Source of the DNA: Sclerotinia nivalis
Lineage: Eukaryota > Ascomycota > Leotiomycetes > Helotiales > Sclerotiniaceae
Length of the DNA: 64,000 nt
Assembly: GCA_029531795.1 (NCBI GenBank)
Contig: JAPEIS010000001.1
Coordinates: forward strand, 124,001-188,000
Reading direction: 5' to 3'
The position numbers were made by a program, and so were the translations under genes. The notes under the pieces were generated by a model, which made no database searches, was not told where the DNA came from, and saw only the letters and a list, made by a program, of their open reading frames with translations. Every line of letters starts with the position of its first letter. The stretch's first letter is position 1. This document shows positions 23,926-36,228 of the stretch, piece after piece.

Positions 23926-26535
23926 GCACTTTGATGGATGGATGAATTATTGTTTTACCACCAACCTTAGGACCTTGGAGGTTGCACTGTAACGACAAAG
24001 ACATCATGGAATGGGGAGATGGAGATTATACCGAGAGAGTACCTATATCGTTCTGTAGGTAATAAACACTAGGTCCTCTACGGGTATTTCTATAACTCAC
24101 GTCCTTTTGAACAACTCTGATTCTACAGGCATACCCATATCTTCATCTGATACAACCAGTCCACTGTCTAAGCTGGCTTTCTCGACGTCCATTTGCCATA
24201 AGCAGAGTCAGCGTCAGCGGAGTACTCTAGTAGTATAGTACCCGAATCTTAACTTCGAGCGAACGATTGTATTCACGATGAGCTTGGTATACGGTGCAGT
24301 AGCAGTATTAACAGTGTGTGTTGATCTTACGATCGGTGTTCATCCCGTCTTCTTGATCCCTCATGTTTGTTGAAAGATTTCCACAAGGATGAGCCTCAGA
24401 AACTTTACGGAGTAGAAAGAATCCCGGGGGGCAATGCAAGTACTCCGTAAGTACTAAGTACGAGCCTAGCTAAGAAGGGATGCATCTGTGATAGATAGCC
24501 TAGGACATTCATATGGGTTTCTTCACATCGTCAAATGAAGAAGTTTGTTGTAATATGCAGCCGCCCTCGTTTCTTTCTGGGTCCTCCTATCACCCACTCC
24601 GTAGGTTCTATGAAAATTTCCATCCCAACTCATCAATGATCGGCCCCCGATTGGTCACAATATTTAATCCTTGCTTACCACGAGGTAGGCAGAGATAACC
24701 GTTCGTCACCCATTCTTTCTCTAATGGGACGGAAAAACGTAGGTGCTGGCATATTTCAACTCCTTCATCGTACAATCAAAACCGCCAGTTGTACAGTACC
24801 AAAGTTCTAAACACATTCCCCACCATATCGAAAACTATTCACTGTAATTGTAATTTGTTGTCGTATTTAGACTTCATGGAGGAAGTAAAGATACTTCACA
24901 TACTTCTGATGCCGTTGAATTATACAGATGTTGAGAGCTTAACTTGAGATGATGACTTGATCTGCCTGATGTCAAGTTCATAGGTAGTTCATCTGAAATT
25001 TGGAATCAACATTGAATGCATGCAATGCAATGAAATTGAGCAGACAGGGGCTTTGTCGATCTCGATCAAATGGAAGGCGGATAACCTGTTCTTGAACCAA
25101 TATGTAGAAAATAGACTTGAGACACGAACCCTTGATAGTTCCCTCATATCAGATTGCCGGAAGTTCTATCTTCAATTCCTAGTTTTTCTAGAGTGCAACT
25201 AATCTTCGTATTGCTGGGCAACCTTAGCTACCTAGGTAATAAGACAAATTATTGATAAAATGTTCTAGGTATAGTTAACAAAGACCAACCTCCCATCTTC
25301 TCTATACCCAGACAAGAACAATGCTGCGGGACACTCCATACTGGCTTTGAAGTTGTTGTTGGTAGGTTTCCAGCTGGCTGTCACAAGGGAATCCACATCT
25401 ACGTGGGGCAGGAATTCAACACCAACACCCTTTAATGGGACCAACAGGACTCCTGACTTCACTCGGAGTTGAGGCCAGACTGACTTTTTTAAGAATCTCT
25501 TCATATTCGGTACAAAATGGATGTATGATAGATACAAAACATGGTGTTAGTCGTAAGGGAGTAAATGATAAAGTTTACTTACTAGGTAGATATACAACAA
25601 AACTTGACTCATTCATCATTTATTTACATTAATCAGCCAGCCAGATTTCAAGTTTCGATGATCTTATTTTGATAGGATGGGATATACCCAAGATGAGGCC
25701 ATATGTAATAGGAGATAGATACCGTATTATTGAACCCCTCATTTAATCAAAACCAATGGAATAATGATTACCTAGGTATTGGCTAACAAATGACTTGATA
25801 CTTCACTTGCTTCACTTATCACTCACTACCTACGCACGCACGGTTTTGAGCATTATCACTATTCCTTTTTTCTAGAAGTCCTCGAAAGATTTTGGATCTT
25901 CATATCCTGTGGTTGTACGGGAGTAGGGATACAATTCACTCGCAAAGAAGCCTGTATCAAACAAAGCATAGGTAGGTACTAATAGGTTATCTACGGAGTA
26001 TGTATGTTACATAGTGTGAGTATATCAAAGAAGGGTTATAATATCTATACTGTTACTCAGTTTATTAGAAGTTTAGAACATGATAATTGATAATTGATAA
26101 TTCAACCAAAAAAGAATTAGAATTATTCGGAATATTTCACTTCACTCAAGGATTAAATTACATGTAATTTTACTTCTTTTTTATTTTATTCCAATGATTC
26201 CTTCCCCTTACCCCCAAAGAAGTATTCATTCACTTCATTCATATTCACAATCACATCAATCTATCAACTTACCAACAATCAACAAATTATTGACCGCTCG
26301 GTTATTGAATCAATCAGAATTAGCGTCAATTTCTCCATTATTACCTTCACACCAGATCCATGGATTGATCTCCTCGCACTTACACCCATCTCTTGCACTT
26401 GCAAATCTTCCCATCTTTCTCTAAATAAACCACCGAGAAACCCAACCACGAAAACCCTCTTTCCATCTAATCACTCCGACTCTCTCTACATAATACTATC
26501 TACAACAAAATCAAATTCTTCAAACATCAGACAAT

Positions 26536-27831
26536 ATGACCACCGAAGTAAGTTCAAATCTATTTGCTGTTACCGTGAATGTCTTTTAATTTCACTTTTC
26601 CCTTTATTTTGTTTCCCCTCCATGTCGGTCTGCCAATATCCGAACCTTACCCTCAACTACCATCCAGCGGCATGTTTGTTGTTGATTTGTTTGTTTACTC
26701 CTCTTGAACTCATGCTAATACTTTGGTGATTTACAGCGTGAAAGGTATGATTCGATTTGTTTCCATGCGGCTCCCAAATTCTCCTTTCCTCCACGTACGT
26801 GGTACTAACGACAGCCCTACAGCAAGACTTTCCTTGCTAGGCTCTGCGAGCAGGCTGAGCGCTACGATGAGATGGTTACATACATGAAGGAGGTGGCCAA
26901 GGTATGCGACTCTAGAGTTCATTTTTGATTTGTTGCAGATTGCGGCGCGATGGAAATACTGACGATGCGTGACGCAGTTGGGCGGGGAACTCACCGTTGA
27001 CGAGCGAAACCTCTTATCCGTCGCCTACAAGAACGTTGTCGGCACCAGACGTGCTTCTTGGCGCATCATCTCCTCGATCGAGCAGAAAGAGGAGTCTAAG
27101 GGTACCGATAAGCATGTTTCCACCATCCGTGATTACCGTCAAAAGATTGAGACCGAGTTGGAGAAGGTCTGCCAAGATGTCCTCGACGTCTTGGATGAGT
27201 CCTTGATTCCAAAGGCTGAATCCGGGGAGTCAAAGGTCTTCTACCACAAGATGTAAGTCTTATCGCTTCACATATCTTTGCGCCGGGTTCGACGGCTTCT
27301 AGAGCTTTTGACTGATGATTGTTATAGGAAGGGAGATTACCACCGTTATCTGGCTGAGTTTGCCTCTGGCGAGAAGCGCAAGGTCGCTGCCACCGCTGCT
27401 CACGAGGCTTACAAGGTATGCATTACTCCAACCTCATTTTCAAGAATCTCATGGTCTAATCACATAAATAGAACGCTACCGATGTCGCACAAACTGAACT
27501 CACCCCCACTCACCCAATCCGTCTTGGTTTGGCCCTCAACTTCTCTGTCTTCTACTACGAGATCTTGAACTCCCCAGACCGTGCATGCCATCTCGCCAAG
27601 CAAGCTTTCGATGATGCTATTGCCGAGCTTGATTCGCTTTCTGAGGAGTCTTACCGCGACAGCACCCTCATCATGCAACTTCTCAGGGATAACTTGACCC
27701 TCTGGACTTCATCTGATAACGGTGAAGCTGAGGCTTCCGGTGACGCACCAAAGGAGGCTGAGAAGGCAGTTGAGGCCGAGACCAAGGCAGACGAGCCAGC
27801 TACCGAAGCCGCACCTGCACCTGAATCTTAG
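26536..27831 (+). CDS. 14-3-3 protein, 273 aa, six exons
   Basis: Exons 26536-26547, 26737-26744 (8 nt), 26823-26901, 26978-27252, 27328-27415 and 27472-27831 join in frame (822 nt). The first three give [20 protein letters not shown], the standard fungal 14-3-3 start. The phosphopeptide-binding groove is visible: Lys in [13 protein letters not shown], then the Arg and Tyr of [10 protein letters not shown] and the conserved [20 protein letters not shown]. The last helix carries [22 protein letters not shown] sequence. A disordered Glu/Ala/Pro-rich tail of about 35 residues ends the protein, as in yeast Bmh1/2. 14-3-3 proteins bind phosphoserine/threonine clients in the cytosol and nucleus. 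An 8-nt microexon lies between two 5' introns (189 and 78 nt). Confidence 0.97.
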
Positions 27832-29465
27832 ATCTCTTTGAACTGTCTCGAAATCTCTTCGTCTTCGTTCTTTAATGTTGTTCATCTTCTGGAGTGGCTG
27901 GAATATACCTGGCTTGCCGGTGGAGTGATTGCAGCATGATGGCTAGGGGATAGGAGTTGATATGAAAAGCAGAATTAGGGTGCATATTTGCAAATACTTG
28001 CAATCTGTCAAAGGCACCAAGATTTTGTGAATCCTGATGATCAATGTTTTTTCTTTTCTGATTGCGATGTTTCCTTGCGGTCATTCTCACGTCAGTCACT
28101 TGTCCTTTTAACACATGGTTACCCTTTTCTCTTCATTCGCAAGAGACGAGGCTTCTTAAGGTTTCAAACGTACAAGTCTCTGCTCGAAGGAATGCACACT
28201 TTTCCCTCAGAACACTCAGTGCCTCTACGGTAGCACAATAGATTACCCAATTTCGTAATTTCTTTCAAAGTTTTTACAGATCGGGGGCTTGCGTACTCTG
28301 TGGTTGGCGTGCTTTTCTGGTCTAGATATCCCTCGGATTTCTTACATCCCAATGTTGTCATAGCGAAATAGCCTAACGTACTCACTTAACAATATCTTAC
28401 TGTCTCCAAATCAATGTAATCGCTTGACAGAAATTGGGTTTTGAATGATTTCAATGAATGTTGAATGAAGGCAGCAGAGCTTTTTGAATATGAATGTGAT
28501 CGTGATTGTAGTATGATGTGCATGTACCAGGTAGTAGGTTGTATATGGTGAATGTAGATCTTACTTTACTCTACATTCTGTAGGGACTCCTCTTGTATCT
28601 ATGGTCTAAAAGTAATGAACATCCCGTCACCACTGCTCCTCCGCAAGAAATATAATCCCACGTTCCTCCCACGTTTTTCTCCCAGGAATGGGAGCCATAT
28701 TGAGCATATTTAGCATAGAAACCCAATGGAAAAGAGAGAGATGGACAAAACAAGAAGCATAGAGGGAATGGCACAAATAAAGGGGGTTTGAGATGTGAAT
28801 GGGATGATTTGATTTGTGGGTTGTGAGAGGGTTGTTGGTCTTTCTTTCATTGAATGTGGATGGAGTAAGGTTAGGAATTATCGACTGTGTTCCCTTCCTG
28901 GGCTTTCCAATTAGTTATACATTATGGTGAGAAAAGTTCATCGCTTGGAATATATATGATGTGAGCTTCATGGTTGAGTTGTGACTCTCCATGTGCTTTC
29001 ATCTATCTTTCTGGACTGGATAATCCATTTACTGAGTGAGTGAGCTTTGTTCTGAATTAGTGCCTCATATCAAAGGCCATAAGTACAACCTTTCCACGTG
29101 ATCAATCATCTTTCACCCGCGCGGCGAGAAGATCACGAAATGGGCCGTATACGAACGGCTACGAGTATCTACCTACCTAGTCTCAAGGCAGATTTGAGAC
29201 GCGCAAGAATTGGAAGGCACGAATAAATTCGTAACCTTCTTTTCATTTCATTTCGTTTCACTTCATTTACTTATTTATCCATTTCAAATGATTGCTTACT
29301 AAATGCTACTTTGCCTCCTCACGATAAACTTAAACTCAAACTTTGGTCATTTGGTTATTTCGCTTTCTTCCTCTTCCTCTTCCAACTTTCTCCTAAACTG
29401 ATTAAACTGAAGAAGAAGAAAAAGAAAGAATAACACGATCAACACATCCGGAAGATACCGTCAAA
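27832..29465. other. intergenic spacer 14-3-3 / ecm29
   Basis: This 1.63-kb spacer contains the 14-3-3 3' flank, a GTGCCTCTACGGTAGCAC stretch at 28219-28236 that weakly resembles hairpin 1 of the GC element, and an AT-rich promoter region before ecm29. No gene was supported. Confidence 0.5.
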
Positions 29466-32400
29466 ATGGCATCCACAGAAGCAAGAGAACTAGAACTCGT
29501 AGGCAAAGTCGAAATGCGCATTGCGCTGGCCAAAGATGATAAACTCGAATCGATGTTAAAAACTTATTTGCCGCCGCTGCTGCTGAAACTTGCTAGTGAG
29601 CATTTGAGTGTTAGGAATAAGGTGTGTGCACGTGGCTTTTTGATATGTTTGGTTTTTGTTTTATTTGGAGGGATGGTGGACTGGGGGGAGGAAAGGGAAG
29701 GGTGGGTGGATGGCGGGGAGTGGGAAGGGGAGGGAAAAGAAAGGAGGTGTTTTATGTTATTGTTTTTGTTGGACTTGATATGGAGTTCGAATAGTTTATT
29801 TCCATGGCAGTGGTTTGGCTGGGTGTGGGTGGAGGGCGAAAGGCTCTCATTTAAATGTCCCTATATCTCATCTCCAAATAGTATGTCTCCATGGTAGTGG
29901 CCTGGGGTTGGGGGAGGGGAAGGTTTTCATGTCAACTTTTCTATTTTTTTTTTAACCCAAATATCTGCCTCCACGGCAGTGGCTCCCGGAGGGCCAGCGG
30001 AGCGTCATTCATTTTACTGGTCTTTTGTAGAGATAAATTCTCTATAACTGACACATTGCGAGTCTGAACTTATTATTGAGAATATCCACTGATTTGCTCG
30101 TCATAGGTTATATCAACATGTCAACATATCAAAATTCGCCTTGCTGGCAACAAGTTAGTGGTTCCTGCTCAATTTTTTTGGTCATACACTAATCACTCTC
30201 TTAGGGATATTGTCTTGCCCGTGGCAGCTCTCTTAAAGCAATATAAAGAACACCCAGAATCATCAATGTTACGGCATTTTGATCTTATGTTCATTCAACA
30301 AAGCGTGGGCAAACTGTCCTCCAAGGTGCGTGCCAATCCATGACATTTTTGCGGACTGGCCGATCTAATTTTTATCCAGGAACAAATGGACTTAATACCT
30401 ACATTAATACATGGTTTGGCTCAAGATTCTGAGAAGCCAACTTGTGCTACCATATTTAATCTGTTTCTTCGTCTGTTACCGCAACTGAAAGTACCTTCTC
30501 GTGGTAGTAAAGAAGATACAGAATTGAGGAACCAGCTAGGTCTTGATGAACACCAAGAAGACTCAAAGTTTATAGCATCATGGTTTGGAAAGCTTGTACT
30601 ATTATCAATTGTACGAGCAGCGCCATCTGGAGTGACGTGTCCAGGACTTACGGTTAAAGAGTACGAATTTTTGACGCTCAATGGAAAACAAGAAGCATGG
30701 GATCCAAGCTCAGATGAAGGTTTGAATCTTACACAAACAAAAATCACAGTTCTAAATTTCCTCGCCTCCGGTGCTTTCACAGATGAAGAGCGATTCTTAC
30801 CTGCGTTGTTTGCATCTGCCGACACCAACTCTCGGATTTCGAGCATTGGTGACGACCTAGTGAAGCGTTCAAGCGTTTCATTGGAAGATACTGAAATGGT
30901 ACGCAATTTGCTAGGCATCTATTTCACTCTCAGACCGGCATTGAAGACGAGGGTGTTTGTACTCTTAACAAAATCCGCTATTTCAACCACTTTTCCTATT
31001 GATATTGTCAAAATTGTGCAAGATGGGATTCAACCTGATGACAACACAAATGTCCCTGCGCCAGGTTTAGAGACTATTAAATTTCGAAATGCGTTGTTCA
31101 ACTACATGAATTGGGTATCTCGCATGGGATCAGTTCATGATCTCAGTCAAGTTGCACCACAGCTTGTTGGATTTTTGAGAACTTATATAGAAGATCAAGG
31201 CTGGCCGGTACCTCATGAGAGATCCTCTGATGCCGCTTCATTACGCGCTTTAGCTTATGAAACACTCGGTTCACTTGCTAAGACTACACCTTCCATCGTT
31301 GTCGAGGAGAATCTTTCCCTGATTCGTTGGCTATTTCGATCGCTCACAGAAGAAGGATCATCCGATGATATCTTTGTGAGCATAGAAGGAGCACTGGCGA
31401 GTTTGTTGAGTGCGTTCAAGTCACCTTTATCTTCAAATCTCCGAGATGAACTCAGATTGTTGCTTCTCAAGTACATGACACTCAAAGAAGAGGGCGAGAT
31501 TGTCAGAAGTGCTCGTTTTGCAACTGTTCGTTGGGCAAATAGATGCTTGGAGTATAGTGATATTGTGGCTCGTTGGATAGATATTCTCGCGCTGAGTGCC
31601 CGTACAGATGAGCGCAGCGATGTTGTAGAGGAAGGCGCAAAAGGTTTGGTAAGTTTATTTCTATAAATATTCCAATAGTCTGAACAGCCGCCTCGATGAT
31701 GAGATACTTTCCGTTATTAAACCCATTTTATTTACGGAACTTTTTGGTATATCGAATCCATCCTGATCATCGAGCTATCCTCAAAAATTGACAGCTTTTG
31801 AAATATTGGAAGCTTTCTACTTGGGCGACATCCGGATTATTGGAAACCCTGTACTTAGAATTTCAAACTAATTTTATCTAGGATCCATACTGGTATCGTC
31901 TTCTTAATTCTACCGGTGCCTCGGTCGAATGTCCACTTCCTGAATGGAGCGAGATGATTAAAGTTTTTTTTGGTACCCAGGCCTTGGTTGAGAATTCCAA
32001 TATCGCTAATGCCATGAAGACTGGTATGGAAGTTGACAGCGTGTCTGTGTTTGGAAATTTCTCCGGGACAAGGATAAATGCTTTCCCAGCAGCTATAACC
32101 TATAGTAGGAGAATATTATTGCTACGTGCTTTGGAGAAGACCGACACACCTCTTGGAATCGATGCAGACTGGGAACGTCAATTAGACGTGCTTTTTCGCT
32201 CCGACAAAGGTTCAAGGAAAGCCATGAAAGACCACATCATGACTGTCGATCACGATGCATTATACACATATCTGTCGGCAGCTTTTGAGGGTATGCTACG
32301 CAATGATGGAAACGGATTGGGAGAATGTGGCAAATGTTTCGTAGAAATCGCTTCAATCGCGCCAAGTAATGTTACAGGTCGACTGGCAGACAGAGCTATT

Positions 32401-35400
32401 GAGCTTTTACCGTCTATTAGATCTAACAATGTAGCAACTCGATTCCTAGCAGCTCAGGCTATTGGTATTCTTGCACCTCATCCAGATAGAGATGAAGGAT
32501 CTCTCAAGAAGCTCATTGAGACACTCATGACCGACGTGGAGCCTTGGTCAACGGCTGTAGGTGCTGATGCTAATAAAGTACACGGATCGATTCTTGCACT
32601 TGGTTATGTGTTCAGTAGGGCATCCTATTACGGTCGTGGTAACTTTATTCAAGGAGATATTGTTAGGGAAGTCCTCGCACAATTCCTTTCCATAATCGAA
32701 GGTGTCAGGGATGCATCAACTAGAGAAGCCGTGCTGAACGCCATTGGTCAGACGAGTGCATCTGGAGTTTTGACAACTGATATTATAGAAAAGTCATCAC
32801 TCAAGGTCGATGGGCTTATTAAACTTCTGCTTGCTGAGGCTAAGAAGGGGAATGAAAAGGCAATGTCAACTCTAGGTAGACTTTCCATCACATTTGACGA
32901 GCCCGCAACTTTTGCAGAAGATGGTCCACTTCAAACTATCATTAACGGTCTTTATGACTTGTATGAGCTGAAGCAACCTGAAATTCACTTTACTATTGGT
33001 GAAGCTCTTAGTTGCGTCGGTGCTTGTTGGGACTCAGATGTCTTACAGATCAGCCTGGACGTTGATGCTAAATATGATGGACGCCCTAAACGATCGCATA
33101 CTTTCGAAAAGATCCTTGAAAAACTTTTACAGGACTGTAAGACCACAAAGCCATCACTTAAAAAGGCATCTGGTATATGGCTCTTCTGCTTGATTCAATA
33201 CAGTGGACATTTGGAGCAAATACAAGCCCGACTACGAGAGTGTCAAGCTGCGTTCATGGGTTTGCTCTCAGCACGAGAAGAAATCGTACAAGAGACTGCT
33301 TCTCGAGGCTTGAGTCTTGTTTATGAACAAGGTGATAAAGAGCTTAGAGAGAGACTTGTCAAGGATCTTGTGGCAAGCTTTACAGGCACAAGTACTCAGA
33401 TCAAAGTCCATGAAGAAACTGAACTATTTGAACCTGGCGCGCTTCCTACTGGGGAGGGTAAATCTATCACCTCTTACAAGGATATTGTAAGCCTCGCCAA
33501 CGAAGTTGGTGATCAAAGTTTAGTCTATAAATTTATGTCGCTCGCTACAAATGCGGCTACTTGGTCTACCAGAGCAGCATTTGGTCGGTAAGTAATTGGT
33601 TCTTTAATGTCACATTTCGAGAAAATCCCAGTTATTCGGACATTCAGCACTGTCTGGATATTCAAACCTATCTCGAACAATCACTGACTCTCTAATCCCA
33701 TAGATTTGGTTTAAGTAACATTCTCTCCGAGTCTAAAATCGATCCTAAGCTATACCCAAAATTGTATCGATATCGATTTGATCCAAACCCCAATGTCCAG
33801 CGTTCCATGAACGATATCTGGAGTGCACTCGTCAAAGATTCAAATGCAACCGTCAATGAACATTTCGATGAAATTCTCACGGATTTATTAAAAAGCATTC
33901 TAGGAAAGGAATGGCGAACAAGAGAGGCGAGTTGTGCTGCTATTGCTGATCTTGTTCAAGGTAGAGATTTTGAGAAGTATGAGAAACATCTGAATGATAT
34001 TTGGCATGTGGCTTTTAAGGTTCTGGATGATATTAAGGGGTCGGTGAGGAAGGCGGCGCTGTCGCTTAGGTATGTTGTGTTCTTTTTCGTAGCCCGGGAT
34101 GTCTAACGAAGTTTGGATATTTTGTCTTTCATATCTTCTCCATTTTCCTCCCATGGTCTCTTGCTCGAGGCCTTTAGTTCGAACTGATGCTTTAACTCCT
34201 TGCTTTACTCTACAATCCTCCGACATGCATTTACTTACTCCTATGTTCTAGTATGGCTCTTACTGGCATACTTGTCCGACAAGTAGAGGCAGGTACATCT
34301 TCAAAGCATGCACAAGCAATGCTAAAAGATGTCTTACCATTCTTACTTTCAGATCAAGGTCTAGAAAGCTCCGCCGAAGAAGTCCGAACTTTCGCAACCA
34401 TTACCGTACTCAAACTTATCAAGAGTGGCGGCAAAGCACTTCTCCCATTCGTACCCAATCTTGTCGAGCGACTATTGGGTCTTTTGAGTACCATGGAAAT
34501 GGAAGGTATTGACTACATATACCTACGCGCCGCCCATTACAATCTCACGGAAGAGAAAATTGACAGTGCCCGCACAAATGCTGTTACTCAATCTCCTCTC
34601 ATGGAAGCTATAGAACGTTGTCTTGACATAATCGACGAACCAGCCATGAAAGAATTTGTTCCTCGCCTCGAAAATGTTATTAAGACCACGGTCGGTATGC
34701 CCTCCAAAGTCGGTTGCGGTGGTGTTCTTGTCAGTCTCGCAACTCGCCATAGCGTCACTTTCCGTCCTCACGCCGATCACTTCCTGAAAATCCTTGAAAA
34801 ATCTGTCCTTGATCGCAATAATGCTGTTAGCGCATCTTATGCTCGCGCAGCTGGCTATGTTTCTCGACTGGCCTCTGACAAAGCACTTCTCAGACTTCTC
34901 ACTTATTCTCAAGACCTCTACTTTAATGCAGAAGATGAAACTCGTCGTCAAGTGTCATCTGATTTGATTTATGCCGTCTCCAAATTTGCCACCGACCACT
35001 TTAACTCCTTAGCCTCCGATTTCCGTAAGTTTCATCTGTCCTTTTGATGGCTAGCCTTGTTTCATATTCTACGAAGGTTGAACAACCAAGTGATAAGCAA
35101 TTACTGATCCTCTATGTTACAGTTCCCTTCGTCTTCTTCGCCAAGCACGATTTCGATGATGCCACTAAAAAGCAATTTGAGAAAACTTGGGATGAAAATG
35201 TTGGTGGAAGCAGAGCAGTCTTGTTATATACAAGAGAAATCAACGAGCTAGTACTCAAACATATTGAATCCCCCAAATGGACCATCAAGCACACATCAGC
35301 TTTAGCCATTGCTGACGTTGTCAAATCCACAACCTCCACCACAACCCCAATGATTCCTGCAGAAACTTCTGCACTCATTTGGCCTCCTCTAGAAAAAGCT

Positions 35401-36228
35401 CTCGCGCTTAAAACTTTTGCAGGCAAGGAAATCGTGCTGGAGAGTTTTACAAAATTCGTAAAGGCCTCTACTGCATTCCTAGATGCCGAGTCTAGTATTG
35501 CAGCTCAAACTAAGAAGATCGCTATCAGAGAAGCTAAACGTAACAATGACATCTATCGTCCATTTGCCTTTACAGAATTGGGAAAATATGCAGAAGCGAG
35601 AACTGATGTGGATATGTGGGATGAGGTTCACAATATCGTTGCACCTACGTTGGAAGATTTGAGCAGCGAAGATCATATGGATACATCTACCTCGACTTCT
35701 GATTCCAAGAAGAGAGATGGAGCGAGTAAAGGAGGAGAATCTACTGAATCGGCAACGATTACTGCAGGTATTGAAGCTCTGTTCCGAGGAATCAATGTTA
35801 AAAATCTCGATCCGTCACCTCTTACTCATCTTCCAAAACTCCTCGAAAGTATCACTCCTCTTCTCAAATCACCTCTCATGACAATCGGTACGCGTTCAAC
35901 GCTTTATGAACGTGTTAAAGTGTTATTTGATGGTTTAAGAAAGAGGACGCATGCGCAAAAGGAAAATAATTCTAAAATATGTGCGGAATTTTTTGAGATA
36001 CTTGAATTGGGTAGTGGAGCTGGAAGTGAAGGAATTAGGATTAAGAGGGGAGAAGCGGCGGAAATGATTGTGGAGGCGTGGAAGGGAGGGGTTTTTGGTA
36101 TGTGGAATGAGGGGAGAGGGGAGGTGGGGAGTAGCATGGTGAAGAGGCTGGATGAGGCGTCGGAGGGTGAAAGAAATGAAGGTGTGAAGGTTGTTTTGAG
36201 GAGAGTGAAGAAGTTGTTGGAGGAGTAG
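29466..36228 (+). CDS. ecm29: proteasome adaptor and scaffold protein Ecm29, 1847 aa, eight exons
   Basis: Exons are 29466-29621, 30107-30153, 30205-30325, 30380-31648, 31882-33587, 33704-34069, 34252-35024 and 35123-36228, joining in frame to 5544 nt. Ecm29 is a HEAT-repeat solenoid that tethers the 20S core to the 19S cap and monitors faulty proteasomes. Family marks include the N-terminal region with LPVAALLKQYKEHPES and the conserved RHFDLMFIQQSVGKL. Others are DPYWYRLLN, the central ATRFLAAQAIGILAPHPDRD, LVYKFMSLATNAATWSTRAAFGR, KLYPKLYRYRFDPNPNVQRSM and LPFVFFAKHDFDD. The size matches yeast Ecm29 (1868 aa). Intron 1 is long (485 nt) and holds the GC double-hairpin element. Intron 2 is 51 nt, in frame and without a stop. 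The C-terminal third has a Ser/Thr-rich insertion (about TSTSTSDSKKRDGASKGG). Confidence 0.95.
29801..29928. repeat. possible decayed copies of the GC double-hairpin element
   Basis: Within ecm29 intron 1, TCCATGGCAGTGG (29801-29813) and GTCTCCATGGTAGTGG (29885-29900) resemble the hairpin-1 region of the intact element. Each is followed by a G-rich stretch and a TCAT end. The matches are partial and could be chance in a G-rich intron. Confidence 0.3.
29965..30004. mobile_element. GC-rich double-hairpin mini-element (copy B, ecm29 intron 1)
   Basis: This 40-bp core matches copy A at 37 of 40 positions; all three differences are transitions in the second hairpin. Hairpin 1 is identical (CTGCC/GGCAG, loop TCCAC). 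Hairpin 2 is the GGCTCC/GGGCC version. The CCAGCGGAGCG tail is identical and is followed by TCATTCAT, the same octamer that starts both flanking repeats of copy A. Mobility is inferred from dispersion alone. Confidence 0.5.

Larger units (their letters stand above)
23279..26535. other. long divergent intergenic region, SERCA / 14-3-3
   Basis: This 3.26-kb spacer is bounded by two start codons. It holds the (GATT)n tract at 23515-23547, a solo 15-bp hairpin at 23911-23925 and AT-rich, pyrimidine-rich leader sequence next to the 14-3-3 start. Short frames such as 25265-25537 (-) and 26194-26424 (+) are not supported as genes. Confidence 0.5.

Noticed and set aside
28219..28236. GTGCCTCTACGGTAGCAC as a mutated hairpin-1 copy
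   Set aside because: Two mismatches in 14 bases and no second hairpin; chance cannot be excluded, so only mentioned in the spacer entry.
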